Below are positions 1-9,181 of a stretch of DNA of 64,000 nt, in pieces (position 1 is the first letter of the stretch; each line of letters begins with the position of its first letter). This DNA is from Asticcacaulis sp. UBA2476. Lineage in GTDB: Bacteria > Pseudomonadota > Alphaproteobacteria > Caulobacterales > Caulobacteraceae. The notes under the pieces were generated by a model that did no database searches, was not told where the DNA came from, and saw nothing but the letters and a program-made list of their open reading frames with translations. Location of the stretch: positions 21,118-85,117 of the forward strand of contig DDPE01000075.1 of the NCBI GenBank assembly GCA_002342035.1. Direction: 5' to 3'. The position numbers and the translations under genes are program-made.

Positions 1-560
1 CCGATGCGCAACAGCTTGGACTGGGCGACAAACGGGATGGCGGATACGGCCTCACCCATCTGATGCGGGGTCAGGTAAGCGATGGCAGCGGGGTTGGTCT
101 TGACGATGGCGTAAAGATCCTTGCCCGACCCTTCGATCGGCTTGCCAAAACTGTCCCATTCAAAAGCGATGACGATGATGTCGCCGGGCCTCACATCGTC
201 AGCCACTTCGCGCATCAGATAGCGCACACCGAAATAGCCGTTGAGGCCCATATTAACGGCCGGGCAGCCGGTTTCACGCTCAATCAGGGTCGAATCCATG
301 CCGTAGGACAGGTTCGATCCGCCGACCAGAACGATCTTTTTGCCCGGTAAGGTCGACAGGCGGTCGTGCTTAAGCACGGTGGCGCGCGCATAGTCGTTAT
401 CATCGGGAATGCCCAGGACCACCGCCATCAGGGTCGCGACCGCGGCGGCACTCAGCAGGCCAAGGCGTGCCAGCAGGCTTAAGGCGCCCTTGGGTTTTGC
501 GACCGCTGTTGGCAGCGCCGCGTCACCTTCATTTGGTTTTGGCGTTTCGCTGTCCATCAT
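1..560 (-). CDS. SGNH-like membrane-anchored protein, partner of MBOAT acyltransferase (partial, cut by window edge)
   Basis: The gene starts inside the window and runs off the left edge, so only about the first 186 residues are visible. A polar N-terminus (MMDSETPKPNEGD) is followed by one hydrophobic segment at roughly residues 30-50, then a segment reading IVLVGGSNLSYGMDS. This GxSN-type motif resembles block I of SGNH hydrolase-like proteins that partner MBOAT acyltransferases (DltD/AlgJ type). Two ATGs in tandem occupy 560-555; the first overlaps the upstream MBOAT stop as TGATG, which implies translational coupling. I infer a periplasm-facing, membrane-anchored partner in O-acylation of a surface glycan. 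The catalytic Asp/His region is outside the window, so the family call is tentative. Confidence 0.6.
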   Translation of the reverse strand, partial: MMDSETPKPNEGDAALPTAVAKPKGALSLLARLGLLSAAAVATLMAVVLGIPDDNDYARATVLKHDRLSTLPGKKIVLVGGSNLSYGMDSTLIERETGCPAVNMGLNGYFGVRYLMREVADDVRPGDIIVIAFEWDSFGKPIEGSGKDLYAIVKTNPAAIAYLTPHQMGEAVSAIPFVAQSKLLRI

Positions 561-2029
561 CAGAACCTGAAATAGATGAATTTTTGGTCGAGGTTATAAT
601 AGGCCCCCAGAATGACGACGGCGACCGTGGCGGCATAGATGAGACCCCAGCGTTGCCATGACGGCAGGGCACGGTAGATAGTGCCGACCTTGGCGTGATC
701 CTTATACCACTCAGGGGCCATGACCACGATGATGCCGAGGATCGCCAGCGCCATTTCGGCCAGCTTGCCGTCGATCACCGAGCGGATGCCGCCCGCAAAT
801 CCACCCCAGCCGGTGTGCATATGGGTGATGATATAGCCGGCATCGGCCAGCGAGTCTGAGCGGAAGAATATATAGGCAAAGCAGACCAGGAAGAATGTCA
901 CGCCGATCTTGAGCGCGCGGTAAGTCTTGGGGCGCTTGGTCAGGCCGGAGTTTTTGGCAAACTTGTTCCACGGCTTTTGCGCCAGCAATGACACGACCAC
1001 ATAGGTGCCATGCAGGGCGCCCCAGACGATGAATGTCCAGTTGGCGCCGTGCCAGAAACCGGACACCACAAAAGTCAGCATCATCCCGGCCAGCATCAGA
1101 TTATACATCTTAAGCCCGGTCCAGCGGCTGCGCGAAAACGGCGTATAGACGTAATCATTGAGCCATGAGCTTAAGGAAATGTGCCAGCGCTTCCAGAAGT
1201 CCTGAATGGACACGGCAAAATAAGGCCGGTTGAAGTTCGGCAACAGCTTGATGCCAAACACCATCGCGGCCCCCAGCGCGATATCGGTATAGCCGCTGAA
1301 ATCAAAATAGAGCTGAAACGCATAGAGCCAGGTTGCAAACACCATGGCCACGCCGTCAAAGGCATGGGGGTCATCATAGACGCGGTTAACGAAGGGCGCG
1401 ATGCGGTCAGCGACCACGACTTTTTTGAACGCGCCCCACAGCATCAGTTGCAGGCCCGCCGTCATCAGGGCGTAGTTAAAGCCTTTGAGGGGTGTGCGCA
1501 ATTGCGGCAGCAGGTTTTTCCCGCGCTCGATGGGGCCCGCGATCATCTTGGGAAAGAAAAACACGAACGTGCCAAATACCCACGGATCGCGCTCGGCCTT
1601 GTCGCCGCGCAGGGTGTCGATCAGATAGCCGATCATCAGGAAGGTGTAGAACGAAATCCCCAGCGGCAGGATGATGTTGAGTGCCGGGACATCATAGGAC
1701 GCCCCGAACCAGCCGAACAGGCCGCGCAAGGACTCATTGAAAAACGAGGTATATTTGAAGCCGACCAGATTGAGCACCAACAGCACAATGGCGATGGTCA
1801 TGATCATCTGCTTGCGGGGCTTATCCTCGGCCTTTTCTATCGCGATTGCGAAATAGTAGACGAGCCCCGCCGCCACCAGCAAGTGCACCAGGAATAAAGG
1901 CCCTGACCAGCCATAAAATACCAGACTGGCGATCAGCAAAAGGGGTAGGCGTAAACGAGACGGCATCAGCATAAAGCCGATGACGGTCGCTATAAAAAAG
2001 ACAATAAATTCAATTGAATTGAACAGCAC
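560..2029 (-). CDS. MBOAT family membrane-bound O-acyltransferase (AlgI-like)
   Basis: The 489-residue protein has about a dozen hydrophobic segments, matching the usual length of AlgI/DltB-type MBOAT proteins. A central stretch reads YFDFSGYTDIALG and is followed by RPYFAVSIQDFWKRWHISLS, the typical MBOAT core. SGFWHGANWTF further on contains the His-Gly of the conserved catalytic histidine motif. Such proteins pass acyl groups (usually acetyl) across the inner membrane to an extracellular polysaccharide or lipid. It overlaps the next minus-strand gene by 1 bp (TGATG), and that gene encodes an SGNH-like partner. The acceptor cannot be told from the sequence, because no alginate or cellulose biosynthesis genes are visible. 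Confidence 0.9.
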   Translation of the reverse strand: MLFNSIEFIVFFIATVIGFMLMPSRLRLPLLLIASLVFYGWSGPLFLVHLLVAAGLVYYFAIAIEKAEDKPRKQMIMTIAIVLLVLNLVGFKYTSFFNESLRGLFGWFGASYDVPALNIILPLGISFYTFLMIGYLIDTLRGDKAERDPWVFGTFVFFFPKMIAGPIERGKNLLPQLRTPLKGFNYALMTAGLQLMLWGAFKKVVVADRIAPFVNRVYDDPHAFDGVAMVFATWLYAFQLYFDFSGYTDIALGAAMVFGIKLLPNFNRPYFAVSIQDFWKRWHISLSSWLNDYVYTPFSRSRWTGLKMYNLMLAGMMLTFVVSGFWHGANWTFIVWGALHGTYVVVSLLAQKPWNKFAKNSGLTKRPKTYRALKIGVTFFLVCFAYIFFRSDSLADAGYIITHMHTGWGGFAGGIRSVIDGKLAEMALAILGIIVVMAPEWYKDHAKVGTIYRALPSWQRWGLIYAATVAVVILGAYYNLDQKFIYFRF

Positions 2030-2373
2030 TTGTCAGTCAGCCCGCTTTAAAAATTACCTGTAAAATCCATATTCCGGCATCACCAGAAACGGGACATAAG
2101 CCCGCCGGTGCGAAGCGCTGAGCAAGGACTATGCCTAAACTCCGCGAGTGTCTGGATAATACCCCAAAATAATATACGCCAACTTTCAGGCGGTCTGACG
2201 GGATTCTGCAAATAATAGATAATTAAGCATAAATTACACTTGCCCGTCGCAATCCTGCCCATCGGTCACCCAATATGACACCTTAACGTCAAATAACAGC
2301 GTTGGGAAGAGTGAACACGGACAAATGTTGCAAAGCAGCATATGGGCTGCGCCTTTATGGCCACAGGTGAGGG
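2030..2373. other. Intergenic region upstream of the MBOAT gene, no convincing gene
   Basis: This 344 bp stretch separates the MBOAT start from the stop of the hemolysin III gene, both on the minus strand. It is more AT-rich than its surroundings, especially near 2160-2240, and probably carries the promoter of the MBOAT pair. A 60-codon minus-strand frame at 2080-2262 has no recognisable domain and no good ribosome site, so I do not call it. I see no strong hairpin terminator or repeat. Confidence 0.5.
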
Positions 2374-3036
2374 CTATTTCACCGCCAGCACAATACCAAC
2401 AAGGATAGCGACATAGTGGGCCGAGGCTCCGGCCAGCACATGGCCATGCCAGATGGCGCGGCGGAATTTCAGGCGCTTATTCATGTAAAAAATCGTGCCC
2501 ACGCTATAGAGCACGCCGCCGGCCGCTAGCATGATCAAAGCCGGCATGGGCACTTCGCGGATCATGGGCTTGGTTGCAATAACGATCAGCCAGCCGAGCG
2601 CCAGGTAGAACACGATCCAGATGACCTTGCTCAAAGAGGGTAAAAACAGTTTACCCGCCATGCCTAAGCCCGCCAGCGTCCAGACCGCCACCGTCATGCC
2701 AATCGCCCAGCCGCCCTCCAGCGCCTGAGTGGTAAAGGGCGTGTAGCTGGCGGCAATCATCAGGAAAATGCCAGCATGATCCAGCCGTCGCAAAAACGGC
2801 TGCCAGTTCGGCTTGGCGAAATTATAGGCGGTCGAAAAGGCCAGCATGGCGACAAAGCCGAGCGCATAAACGCTGACGGCGGCGACCTTACCCAGATAGC
2901 CGTGGCTAATGGCCAGACCGAGCGCAATGCCGCCCCCAAACAGGGCCATGCACAGCCCAACCACATGCACGATCAGGTCGGCGCGGCGTTCCGTAGGTGT
3001 GGGGTAATGGTCAGATGTAACGACAGATGAGGTCAT
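2374..3036 (-). CDS. trhA: Hemolysin III / PAQR family membrane protein
   Basis: A 220-residue protein with seven predicted membrane segments, the normal size for bacterial hemolysin III (TrhA/YqfA) proteins. Both hallmark motifs are present: LDHAGIFLMIAASYTPF in the middle, and WHGHVLAGASAHY near the C-terminus, which carries the histidines that bind zinc in the PAQR superfamily. Members sit in the inner membrane and are linked to membrane-lipid homeostasis; true haemolysis is doubtful. It stands alone, with about 90 bp to the next gene upstream. The family is secure, the physiological role is not. Confidence 0.88.
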   Translation of the reverse strand: MTSSVVTSDHYPTPTERRADLIVHVVGLCMALFGGGIALGLAISHGYLGKVAAVSVYALGFVAMLAFSTAYNFAKPNWQPFLRRLDHAGIFLMIAASYTPFTTQALEGGWAIGMTVAVWTLAGLGMAGKLFLPSLSKVIWIVFYLALGWLIVIATKPMIREVPMPALIMLAAGGVLYSVGTIFYMNKRLKFRRAIWHGHVLAGASAHYVAILVGIVLAVK

Positions 3037-3128
3037 GGAATTGGAGCCTGCAAGCGACGTAACGACTTTTCACCACTATAATAGGGCCTCAAAACCAGAT
3101 CAAGCCAATCACATTCGGTTCAGAATGA

Positions 3129-3788
3129 TTACACCGTAAGGGTTTCCTTAACGTCACCTGTCTTTTTGCGTCGGAAATGCCAGTAGGTCAGGCCGCTGAC
3201 CAGTGCGGCAAAGAAACACCACACCGACGGATAGTTGAGCCTGAAAAAGCTGAAGGCCACGGCAAAACCGACGACCATGGCCATGCCAATCACGCGCACG
3301 CTGACGTGGCTTGAGATAAAGAACGCTGCGCAGGTGGCGACCACATAGGCGCTCCTGATCCAGAACCCGCCGCCGACCGGGTTGGTGTAGACCAGACACT
3401 GATTGACCATCTGCACGGCCACGCCGTATTTCAGGATGATCATCAGCGTAAAGGCCGCGACCGCAACCCCCAGCAGCAGAACCACCTGCATCAGCCGTTT
3501 GCGGATCAGGTCAGGCTCGATCAGCAGGATCGACAGGGGGATGATGACCGGCCAGATCACCCCTATAAAGACGGCGTAACCCTGGGTCAGCGCATGGGTC
3601 GCCGCCCCCGTTCCCATTTGTGGTAACAAAACCCATAGGCAGCCTTCGATAAATTGCTGGATGGCAAACAGCAGGGGTACAGACGCGAATGGCCGCTCAG
3701 ACTTTAATGTGGTTTCGCGCAGGGCCATAACGCCCGCCGTGGCAATAAAGGCGCTGGCGGCAAAGCTGACCGGGGCCGAAAAACACAT
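3129..3788 (-). CDS. DUF6629-type integral membrane protein
   Basis: The 219-residue protein begins MCFSAPVSFAAS, a start I associate with the DUF6629 family, and has about six or seven hydrophobic segments with a short basic tail. A GGAGGG ribosome site lies 9 bp before the ATG. It follows the alpha-glucuronidase gene by 54 bp on the same strand and could be the last gene of the uronate operon, but nothing in its sequence suggests sugar metabolism. Function unknown; an inner-membrane location is clear from the hydrophobicity. Confidence 0.7.
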   Translation of the reverse strand: MCFSAPVSFAASAFIATAGVMALRETTLKSERPFASVPLLFAIQQFIEGCLWVLLPQMGTGAATHALTQGYAVFIGVIWPVIIPLSILLIEPDLIRKRLMQVVLLLGVAVAAFTLMIILKYGVAVQMVNQCLVYTNPVGGGFWIRSAYVVATCAAFFISSHVSVRVIGMAMVVGFAVAFSFFRLNYPSVWCFFAALVSGLTYWHFRRKKTGDVKETLTV

Positions 3789-3842
3789 GCTGATACCCTC
3801 CGTATACCCGGAGAAAGTGACGTGCTTTTGGCTTTAAGTAAA

Positions 3843-5969
3843 CTAATTCCCCGGTGCGTAGGGAAATTTCAGGGACTTATAATATTCCAGAGTCTTTTCC
3901 GGCGCGGTATATCCTTGCGGCAAAGGCCGTTTGGAAATCGACTGGAAATAGGCTACGGACGCATCACGCCACCATTTGGCTTCGCGTTCCTGAATCATCA
4001 GATTGGTCGCCACGGCGTCAAAACGATCCGCATCGACGTAAGGCTTAAGCGACGCCCAGCGATTGCGCATGGTGGTCACATCCGATGCCCCCTTTGAATA
4101 GGTGACGACCACCTCGTCCCACAGGCTGCGACCCGATTTAACCTTATAATCCCACGGCAGATGGTGAAACCACAGCAGATAGCGTTCATCCATGGTCTTA
4201 GGGTCAGCCCAGAGTTTGGCGGCCTTGGGGGTGTACTGAGCAATGGCGTTCGAGCCGGTTTTCATCCGGTCAAAGCCGATGCCATTGATATCGGCCTTAT
4301 GATAATAGACCGGGTTCCAGTCGGCGCGCTCCAGATTATCGACCCACGGCCCCGGCCCATAGTGGTGGCCGGTATCCATCAGGTGATGCAGCCCCAGAGG
4401 CGTCATGTAATCGGCCACGGTTTCGCGTGAGGTCATCATCATATCGACAACCGGTGCCACAAAGGCCTGATCATTGGAAAAGGTCATGCGGGCCCAGTCA
4501 TCGGCAATCGCGCGCGATGAGGCCTGCGGGTTCCAGGCCAGCCGTCCAAAGGCATACCAGTTGGCCTGATCGAAATCAGAACCCGACCAGTTGCGGTCCA
4601 TGCCGATATTGGCCACACCCGCAATACCGGTCAGTGTGTGGTTATCGACCGTACCTTCGACGACCTTGGCGACGGTGTTGCCAGTCTTACCGTTTGCAAA
4701 GGTATCGGCCTTCAGCGCCTCTTCGTAATATTGGCCCAGATAGGCGAGGTGGGTCGAAAAGCCGAGATATTCCTTGGTGATCTGGAACTCCATCATCAGC
4801 GGCGTCTTGGGCATGGCCCCGAACAGGGGGTGGAAGGGCTCACGCGGCTGAAAATCGATAGCGCCGTTTTTGACCTGAACCAGCACATTGTCAGCAAACT
4901 GACCATCCAGCGCTTTGAACTCATCATAGGCCTGCTTGTGGCGGTCATCAGGCTTTTCGTGGCTGTAGACAAAGGCGCGCCACATGACGATACCGCCGTG
5001 AGGCTTTAACGCCTCGGCCAGCATATTGGCGCCATCGGCATGGCTGCGCCTATAGTCCTGCGGGCCGGGTTGGCCCTCACTATTGGCCTTGACCAGAAAG
5101 CCGCCAAAATCCGGAATAGCGGCATAGATTTCATCCGCCTTGGCCTTCCACCACGCCCTGACCGCCGGATCAAGCGGGTCGGCCGTTTTAAGGCCGCCCT
5201 CTTCGATCGGGGCCGAAAAGCGCGCCGACAGATAGACCTTGATACCATAGGGGCGGAACACATCGGCCAGGGCCGCGGTCTTGGCAATATAGGCTGGGCT
5301 CAACGACACGGCATTGGAATTGACGTTATTGAGCACCGTGCCGTTGATGCCGAGGGAGGCATTGGCGCGGGCATAGTCGGTATAGCGCGGGTGCCTGACA
5401 TCCGGCAGCTTCCACCAGTCCCAGATGGTCGTCCCGGCATAGCCGCGCTCAACCGAGCCATCAAGATTGTCCCAGTGATTTAAAACCCGCAGCTTGATCT
5501 TTGGCGTATCGGAAATGTTGAGGTGATCCAGCGGCTGACGGGTCTGGATCAGTTTCAGATACTCAAACACACCGTACAGCACGCCGATATCGCGGTTGGC
5601 AGCGATGATCGTCACCGGCTTATCGTTCAGGCGCGTGGTGCGGATAACATAGCCTTCTTCGCCAGCCTTGGTCAGGTCAGGATTAAGGAGGGCGATGGCC
5701 GCCGAACCGGACGGCGTGCCAATGATGATGGCGTTATCGCGGAGGGTGCCGGTCTCAATCGCCTTGCCCGACAAACCGCTCAAGCCGCGCTCCAGCTCTT
5801 GCGCGGCGGCGGTCAGCGTGGGGGTGGTGCCTTCGGAAACGATTGAGGTGGCAGGGATGACATAGCCTGCCTCGACCGGACGGTATCTCTGCCACAGGTC
5901 ATAACCGTCCTCGGCCTGTACCGGTAGCGCTAACATAAGGGCGCAAATCGCCACTATCCATCGCAACAT
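3843..5969 (-). CDS. aguA: Alpha-glucuronidase, glycoside hydrolase family 67
   Basis: This enzyme removes (4-O-methyl-)glucuronic acid from the non-reducing end of aldouronic acids derived from glucuronoxylan. The 708-residue length fits GH67. A signal peptide is evident (hydrophobic stretch ending LPVQAE, about residues 1-20), so it is exported, probably to the periplasm. Family signatures are present: LNHWDNLDGSVERGYAG near residue 163, a KANSEGQPGP segment whose Glu near 298 matches the general acid, and NGAIDFQPREP (Asp about 372) with EFQITKEYLG (Glu about 400), matching the water-activating pair. It is preceded by GGGAGG, and lies 27 bp after uxaC in the manD-uxaC-aguA operon, whose products carry the released glucuronate towards KDG. 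Confidence 0.96.
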   Translation of the reverse strand: MLRWIVAICALMLALPVQAEDGYDLWQRYRPVEAGYVIPATSIVSEGTTPTLTAAAQELERGLSGLSGKAIETGTLRDNAIIIGTPSGSAAIALLNPDLTKAGEEGYVIRTTRLNDKPVTIIAANRDIGVLYGVFEYLKLIQTRQPLDHLNISDTPKIKLRVLNHWDNLDGSVERGYAGTTIWDWWKLPDVRHPRYTDYARANASLGINGTVLNNVNSNAVSLSPAYIAKTAALADVFRPYGIKVYLSARFSAPIEEGGLKTADPLDPAVRAWWKAKADEIYAAIPDFGGFLVKANSEGQPGPQDYRRSHADGANMLAEALKPHGGIVMWRAFVYSHEKPDDRHKQAYDEFKALDGQFADNVLVQVKNGAIDFQPREPFHPLFGAMPKTPLMMEFQITKEYLGFSTHLAYLGQYYEEALKADTFANGKTGNTVAKVVEGTVDNHTLTGIAGVANIGMDRNWSGSDFDQANWYAFGRLAWNPQASSRAIADDWARMTFSNDQAFVAPVVDMMMTSRETVADYMTPLGLHHLMDTGHHYGPGPWVDNLERADWNPVYYHKADINGIGFDRMKTGSNAIAQYTPKAAKLWADPKTMDERYLLWFHHLPWDYKVKSGRSLWDEVVVTYSKGASDVTTMRNRWASLKPYVDADRFDAVATNLMIQEREAKWWRDASVAYFQSISKRPLPQGYTAPEKTLEYYKSLKFPYAPGN

Positions 5970-5996
5970 CTCAAACCTCCCGTTTTTATTTTGATA

Positions 5997-7409
5997 TTAT
6001 AGTTTGTAGGCCTGCTTGGCCAGTTTGTAGCTTAGATCATAGGCGACCTCGGCGGCCTCATCTTCATCAAGGCGATGCTCCGCCACCCACCGCGCCAGAT
6101 GTGAACAATCCATCCTGCGCGCCACATCATGGCGGGCGGGGATGGACAGGAACGCGCGGGTGTCGTCATTAAAGCCGACGGTGTTGTAATAGCCGCCGGT
6201 CTCGGTCATCTGATCGCGGAACCGGCGCATGCCTTCGGGGCTGTCATGGAACCACCACGGCGGGCCGAGCTTCAGCGCCGGATAATGACCAGCCAGTGGC
6301 GCCAGCTCGCGTGAATAGACGGTTTCATCCAGCGTAAAGACGATAAAGGTCAGGCGCGGATCATTGCCATAGGTATCCAGCAAGGGTTTCAGCGCATGGA
6401 CATATTCGGTCGAAAGCGGGATATCCGCACCCTTATCACGCCCAAAACGATTAAGCACATGCTGGTTATGACTGCGGTATACGCCGGGATGCAGTTGCAG
6501 CACCATGCCGTCATCAAGGCTCATGCGCGCCATTTCGGTCAGCATCTGCCCGCGGAACAGGTCGGCCTCATGGGCGCTAAAATCACCTGACCGGATTTTG
6601 TCATACAGGGCCGCCGCCTCAGCGGGCGACAGGTTGGCGGTGGTGGCCCGAACATGGCCATGGTCGGTTGAGGTCGCACCGGCTTCGCGGAAGAAGGCGC
6701 GGCGGTTTTGGTGCGCCCTCAGATAACCCGCAAAGGTCGTGATATCTTCGCCCGCCAGTTGCCCGAACCGCTCCAGATTCTCGGCAAAGCCTATATGCTC
6801 CGGGTCCATGACCGGATCGGGGCGATAGGCGGTAACGACCCGGCCCCGCCAGCCGCTGTCGCGGATTTTTTTATGGTGGCGCAGGTCATCGAGCGGCCCT
6901 TCGGTGGTGGCGATGACTTCGATATTAAAGCGTTCAAACAGGGCGCGTGGCCGAAAGGCGTTGGTTTTAAGGCTTGCGTCCATCACCTCATAATAGTGAT
7001 CGGCGGTCTCTGGCGTCAGGGTGACGTCAATGCCGAAAACTTTAGAGAACACCCAGTCCAGCCACATGCGCGACGGTGTGCCCCGGAACAAATAATAGTT
7101 ATCAGCAAAGGTTTTCCAGATTTTGCGCGGGTCGGCCTCAAACGGTGTGCCGTCGTGCGTGGCAATCCCCAGCGCTGCCAGATCCACGCCTTGCGAATAC
7201 AGCATCCGGAACACATAGTGATCCGGCACGGTCAAAAGCTGCGCCGGATCGGGAAAGTGCTCGTCGTCGGCAAACCACTGCGGGTCGGTATGGCCGTGCG
7301 GGCTGATGATCGGCAGGTCCTTGACCGTTTGATAAAGCCTGCGGGCAATATCGCGGGTGGTGGGATCTGCCGGTAGCAGCCGGTCGGGATGCAGTTTCAG
7401 CACGGCCAT
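5997..7409 (-). CDS. uxaC: Glucuronate isomerase (uronate isomerase)
   Basis: Converts D-glucuronate to D-fructuronate (and galacturonate to tagaturonate), the first intracellular step of the hexuronate pathway. The 470-residue length is normal for UxaC, an amidohydrolase-superfamily protein. The N-terminal ISPHGHTDPQWF carries the HxH metal/active-site motif, and later segments such as LQLHPGVYRSHN and GPPWWFHDSPEGMRRF are characteristic of the family. No signal peptide, so cytosolic. It lies 13 bp after manD and 27 bp before aguA, clearly in one transcript. Fructuronate must be reduced to mannonate before ManD can act, and no uxuB-type reductase is encoded in this window. Confidence 0.96.
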   Translation of the reverse strand: MAVLKLHPDRLLPADPTTRDIARRLYQTVKDLPIISPHGHTDPQWFADDEHFPDPAQLLTVPDHYVFRMLYSQGVDLAALGIATHDGTPFEADPRKIWKTFADNYYLFRGTPSRMWLDWVFSKVFGIDVTLTPETADHYYEVMDASLKTNAFRPRALFERFNIEVIATTEGPLDDLRHHKKIRDSGWRGRVVTAYRPDPVMDPEHIGFAENLERFGQLAGEDITTFAGYLRAHQNRRAFFREAGATSTDHGHVRATTANLSPAEAAALYDKIRSGDFSAHEADLFRGQMLTEMARMSLDDGMVLQLHPGVYRSHNQHVLNRFGRDKGADIPLSTEYVHALKPLLDTYGNDPRLTFIVFTLDETVYSRELAPLAGHYPALKLGPPWWFHDSPEGMRRFRDQMTETGGYYNTVGFNDDTRAFLSIPARHDVARRMDCSHLARWVAEHRLDEDEAAEVAYDLSYKLAKQAYKL

Positions 7410-7422
7410 AAACTTAAGGCCC

Positions 7423-8631
7423 CTACCAGTTAAACAGGGTGCCGTCCTGCAGGCGGTTCACCGGCAGATAGGCGCGCTGATACGGATATTTGGCGGCCAG
7501 ATCTTCGTCGATATCCACGCCCAGACCCGGCGTTTCATTGACCTGCATGAAGCCCTTATCGAAGGTGTAGCTGTGCGGGAAGACCTCATCGGTGGCGTCG
7601 GTATGGCGCATATATTCCTGCACCCCGAAGTTTGGCACCGAGATGTCGAAGTTGAGTGCTGCCGCCATACAGACCGGCGACAGGTCGGTCGCGCCATGAC
7701 AGCCGGTGCGGACATTATAGATGTCGGCAAAAGCGGCGATCTTCTTCAAATGCGTCAAACCACCGGCATGGACGACCGTGGCGCGGATATAGTCGATCAA
7801 CTGGTTCTGGATCAGATCCTTGCAGTCCCAGATCGAGTTGAAGATTTCACCCACAGCCAGCGGCGTGGTGGTGTGCTGACGGATCAGGCGGAAGTTTTCC
7901 TGATTTTCAGCTACCACGGCATCTTCCATCCAGAACGGGCGGTAAGGCTCAAGATCGCGACCCAGACGACCGGCCTCAATGGGGGTCAGGCGGTGGTGAA
8001 CATCGTGCAGCAAGTGTACCTCGTCGCCGAGGGCGTCACGGGCGGCGGCAAACAGTTTCGGCACGACGCGCAAGTAAGCTTCGGTCGACCAGACATTCTC
8101 CGTCGGCAGGTCGGCATCGGCAGGCTCATAGAACATCTTGTCCTTGGAGACGCCGTAGGTTGAGGCCAGGCCTGGCACCCCGCATTGAATGCGGATCGCC
8201 TTATAGCCCATCGCCTTATAGGACTGCGCAACCTCAATGGTGTCTTCAATCGAGGTGCCGTTGGCGTGGCCATAGACCATGACACCGGTGCGGCACTTGC
8301 CACCCATCAATTGGTAGACCGGCAGGTTAGCAACCTTACCCTTAATGTCCCATAACGCCATATCAACCGCGGCAACCGCTGACATGGTAACCGGCCCCCG
8401 GCGCCAGTAGGCACCGCGGTACAGGAACTGCCAGATGTCTTCGATCTGATGCGGGTCGCGACCGATCAAGCACGGAATAACGTGATCTTCGAGGTAGGAC
8501 ACGACCGACAGCTCACGGCCATTGAGCGTGGCATCGCCCAGACCATAGACACCTTCGTCGGTCATGATCTTGAGGGTCACAAAGTTGCGGCCGGGACAGG
8601 TGACAATAACCTTGGCGGACGTGATTTTCAT
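7423..8631 (-). CDS. manD: D-mannonate dehydratase, enolase superfamily
   Basis: Dehydrates D-mannonate to 2-keto-3-deoxygluconate. The 402-residue protein is an enolase-superfamily ManD, not the unrelated UxuA fold. Catalytic positions match those known for the Novosphingobium enzyme: metal ligands Asp210 (in LLHDVHH), Glu236 (WMED) and Glu262 (VGEIFNS), with His212, Arg147 (KAIR) and Tyr159 (ASTY). It is the first gene of the uronate operon; the ATG at 8631 has a GGAG about 12 bp upstream. The region in front of it is shared with the divergent TonB-dependent receptor and carries GntR/FCD-type operator-like sequences. Enzymes of this type range from efficient mannonate dehydratases to weakly active relatives; the operon supports the mannonate role. 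Confidence 0.95.
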   Translation of the reverse strand: MKITSAKVIVTCPGRNFVTLKIMTDEGVYGLGDATLNGRELSVVSYLEDHVIPCLIGRDPHQIEDIWQFLYRGAYWRRGPVTMSAVAAVDMALWDIKGKVANLPVYQLMGGKCRTGVMVYGHANGTSIEDTIEVAQSYKAMGYKAIRIQCGVPGLASTYGVSKDKMFYEPADADLPTENVWSTEAYLRVVPKLFAAARDALGDEVHLLHDVHHRLTPIEAGRLGRDLEPYRPFWMEDAVVAENQENFRLIRQHTTTPLAVGEIFNSIWDCKDLIQNQLIDYIRATVVHAGGLTHLKKIAAFADIYNVRTGCHGATDLSPVCMAAALNFDISVPNFGVQEYMRHTDATDEVFPHSYTFDKGFMQVNETPGLGVDIDEDLAAKYPYQRAYLPVNRLQDGTLFNW

Positions 8632-8818
8632 TTAGCTTAATACTCCGAAGCCGCAGCCCTGATGATGGGCGTCATGTTTGCGGACGCTCACCTTCGACAG
8701 GCTGTCATATTTAAAGATGTTCCGTTCCCTCGTGTCGTGGCTTTGGGCCGCGATCAGTTTTGTTAGTAAGCTTTAGTCCGTGCCTTTTGGTGATCTTCGA
8801 GGCCTGTAACTGCCGCGT

Positions 8819-8835
8819 AATTGGTATGACCTATT
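8819..8835. promoter_or_regulatory. Candidate GntR/FCD operator upstream of manD operon
   Basis: The site reads AATTGGTATGACCTATT. The TTGGTnTGACC core resembles operators of FCD-type GntR regulators (PdhR, LldR, UxuR and FadR use TTGGTnnnACCAA-like sites), with one imperfect arm. It lies about 190 bp upstream of the manD start. The regulator encoded at 12344-13096 is the obvious candidate binder. Confidence 0.45.
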
Positions 8836-9147
8836 TTATATATAACCCAAATCCACCCCGGTTGTGCAAGCTTTTTCTTGATAAAAGACTGTATTCATTC
8901 TGGATGGTATATCTGGCAACGAAATATCAGATATTTGTGCCATAAAACACGAATTTGTATGATAAAGTAAGCGCTGTCAATTCAGGGCGTGTAAGGTGTT
9001 ACGGAAAAAACACGCCTGTGGGGAAATGTGGGTATTGGTCAGGGTCTCGCAGCTCTATGTCTGGCCAAAAAATCTTAATAATATCAACTGGAAATGACCA
9101 AAGCTGTCATATCGCGCGCCGCTATTTGCGCCTTAAGGTGCTATTAT

Positions 9148-9158
9148 TGGTCTGACCA
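9148..9158. promoter_or_regulatory. Perfect FCD-type palindromic operator overlapping receptor promoter
   Basis: TGGTCTGACCA is an exact palindrome with a single central base, flanked by AT-rich sequence (TATTATTGG on the left). The TGGTC/GACCA arms match the known operator type of FadR/FCD-family GntR proteins. It ends 2 bp before TTGACA (9161-9166), so a bound repressor would block a promoter for the TonB-dependent receptor. The second copy at 8819-8835 faces the manD operon. Confidence 0.55.
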
Positions 9159-9181
9159 TATTGACAAATGCGGTAAGGAAA

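Noticed and set aside
2080..2262. A 60-codon minus-strand frame in the intergenic region after the hemolysin III gene
   Set aside because: No ribosome site, no hydrophobic or domain pattern, and AT-rich composition unlike genes here.
3796..3813. Small inverted repeat CTCCG/CGGAG covering the ribosome site of the DUF6629 gene
   Set aside because: A five base-pair stem is expected by chance, and there is no ligand-domain-like structure to suggest a riboswitch.
7357..8163. A 268-codon plus-strand frame opposite uxaC and manD
   Set aside because: It is antisense to catalytic residues of two certain enzymes and shows no domain of its own.
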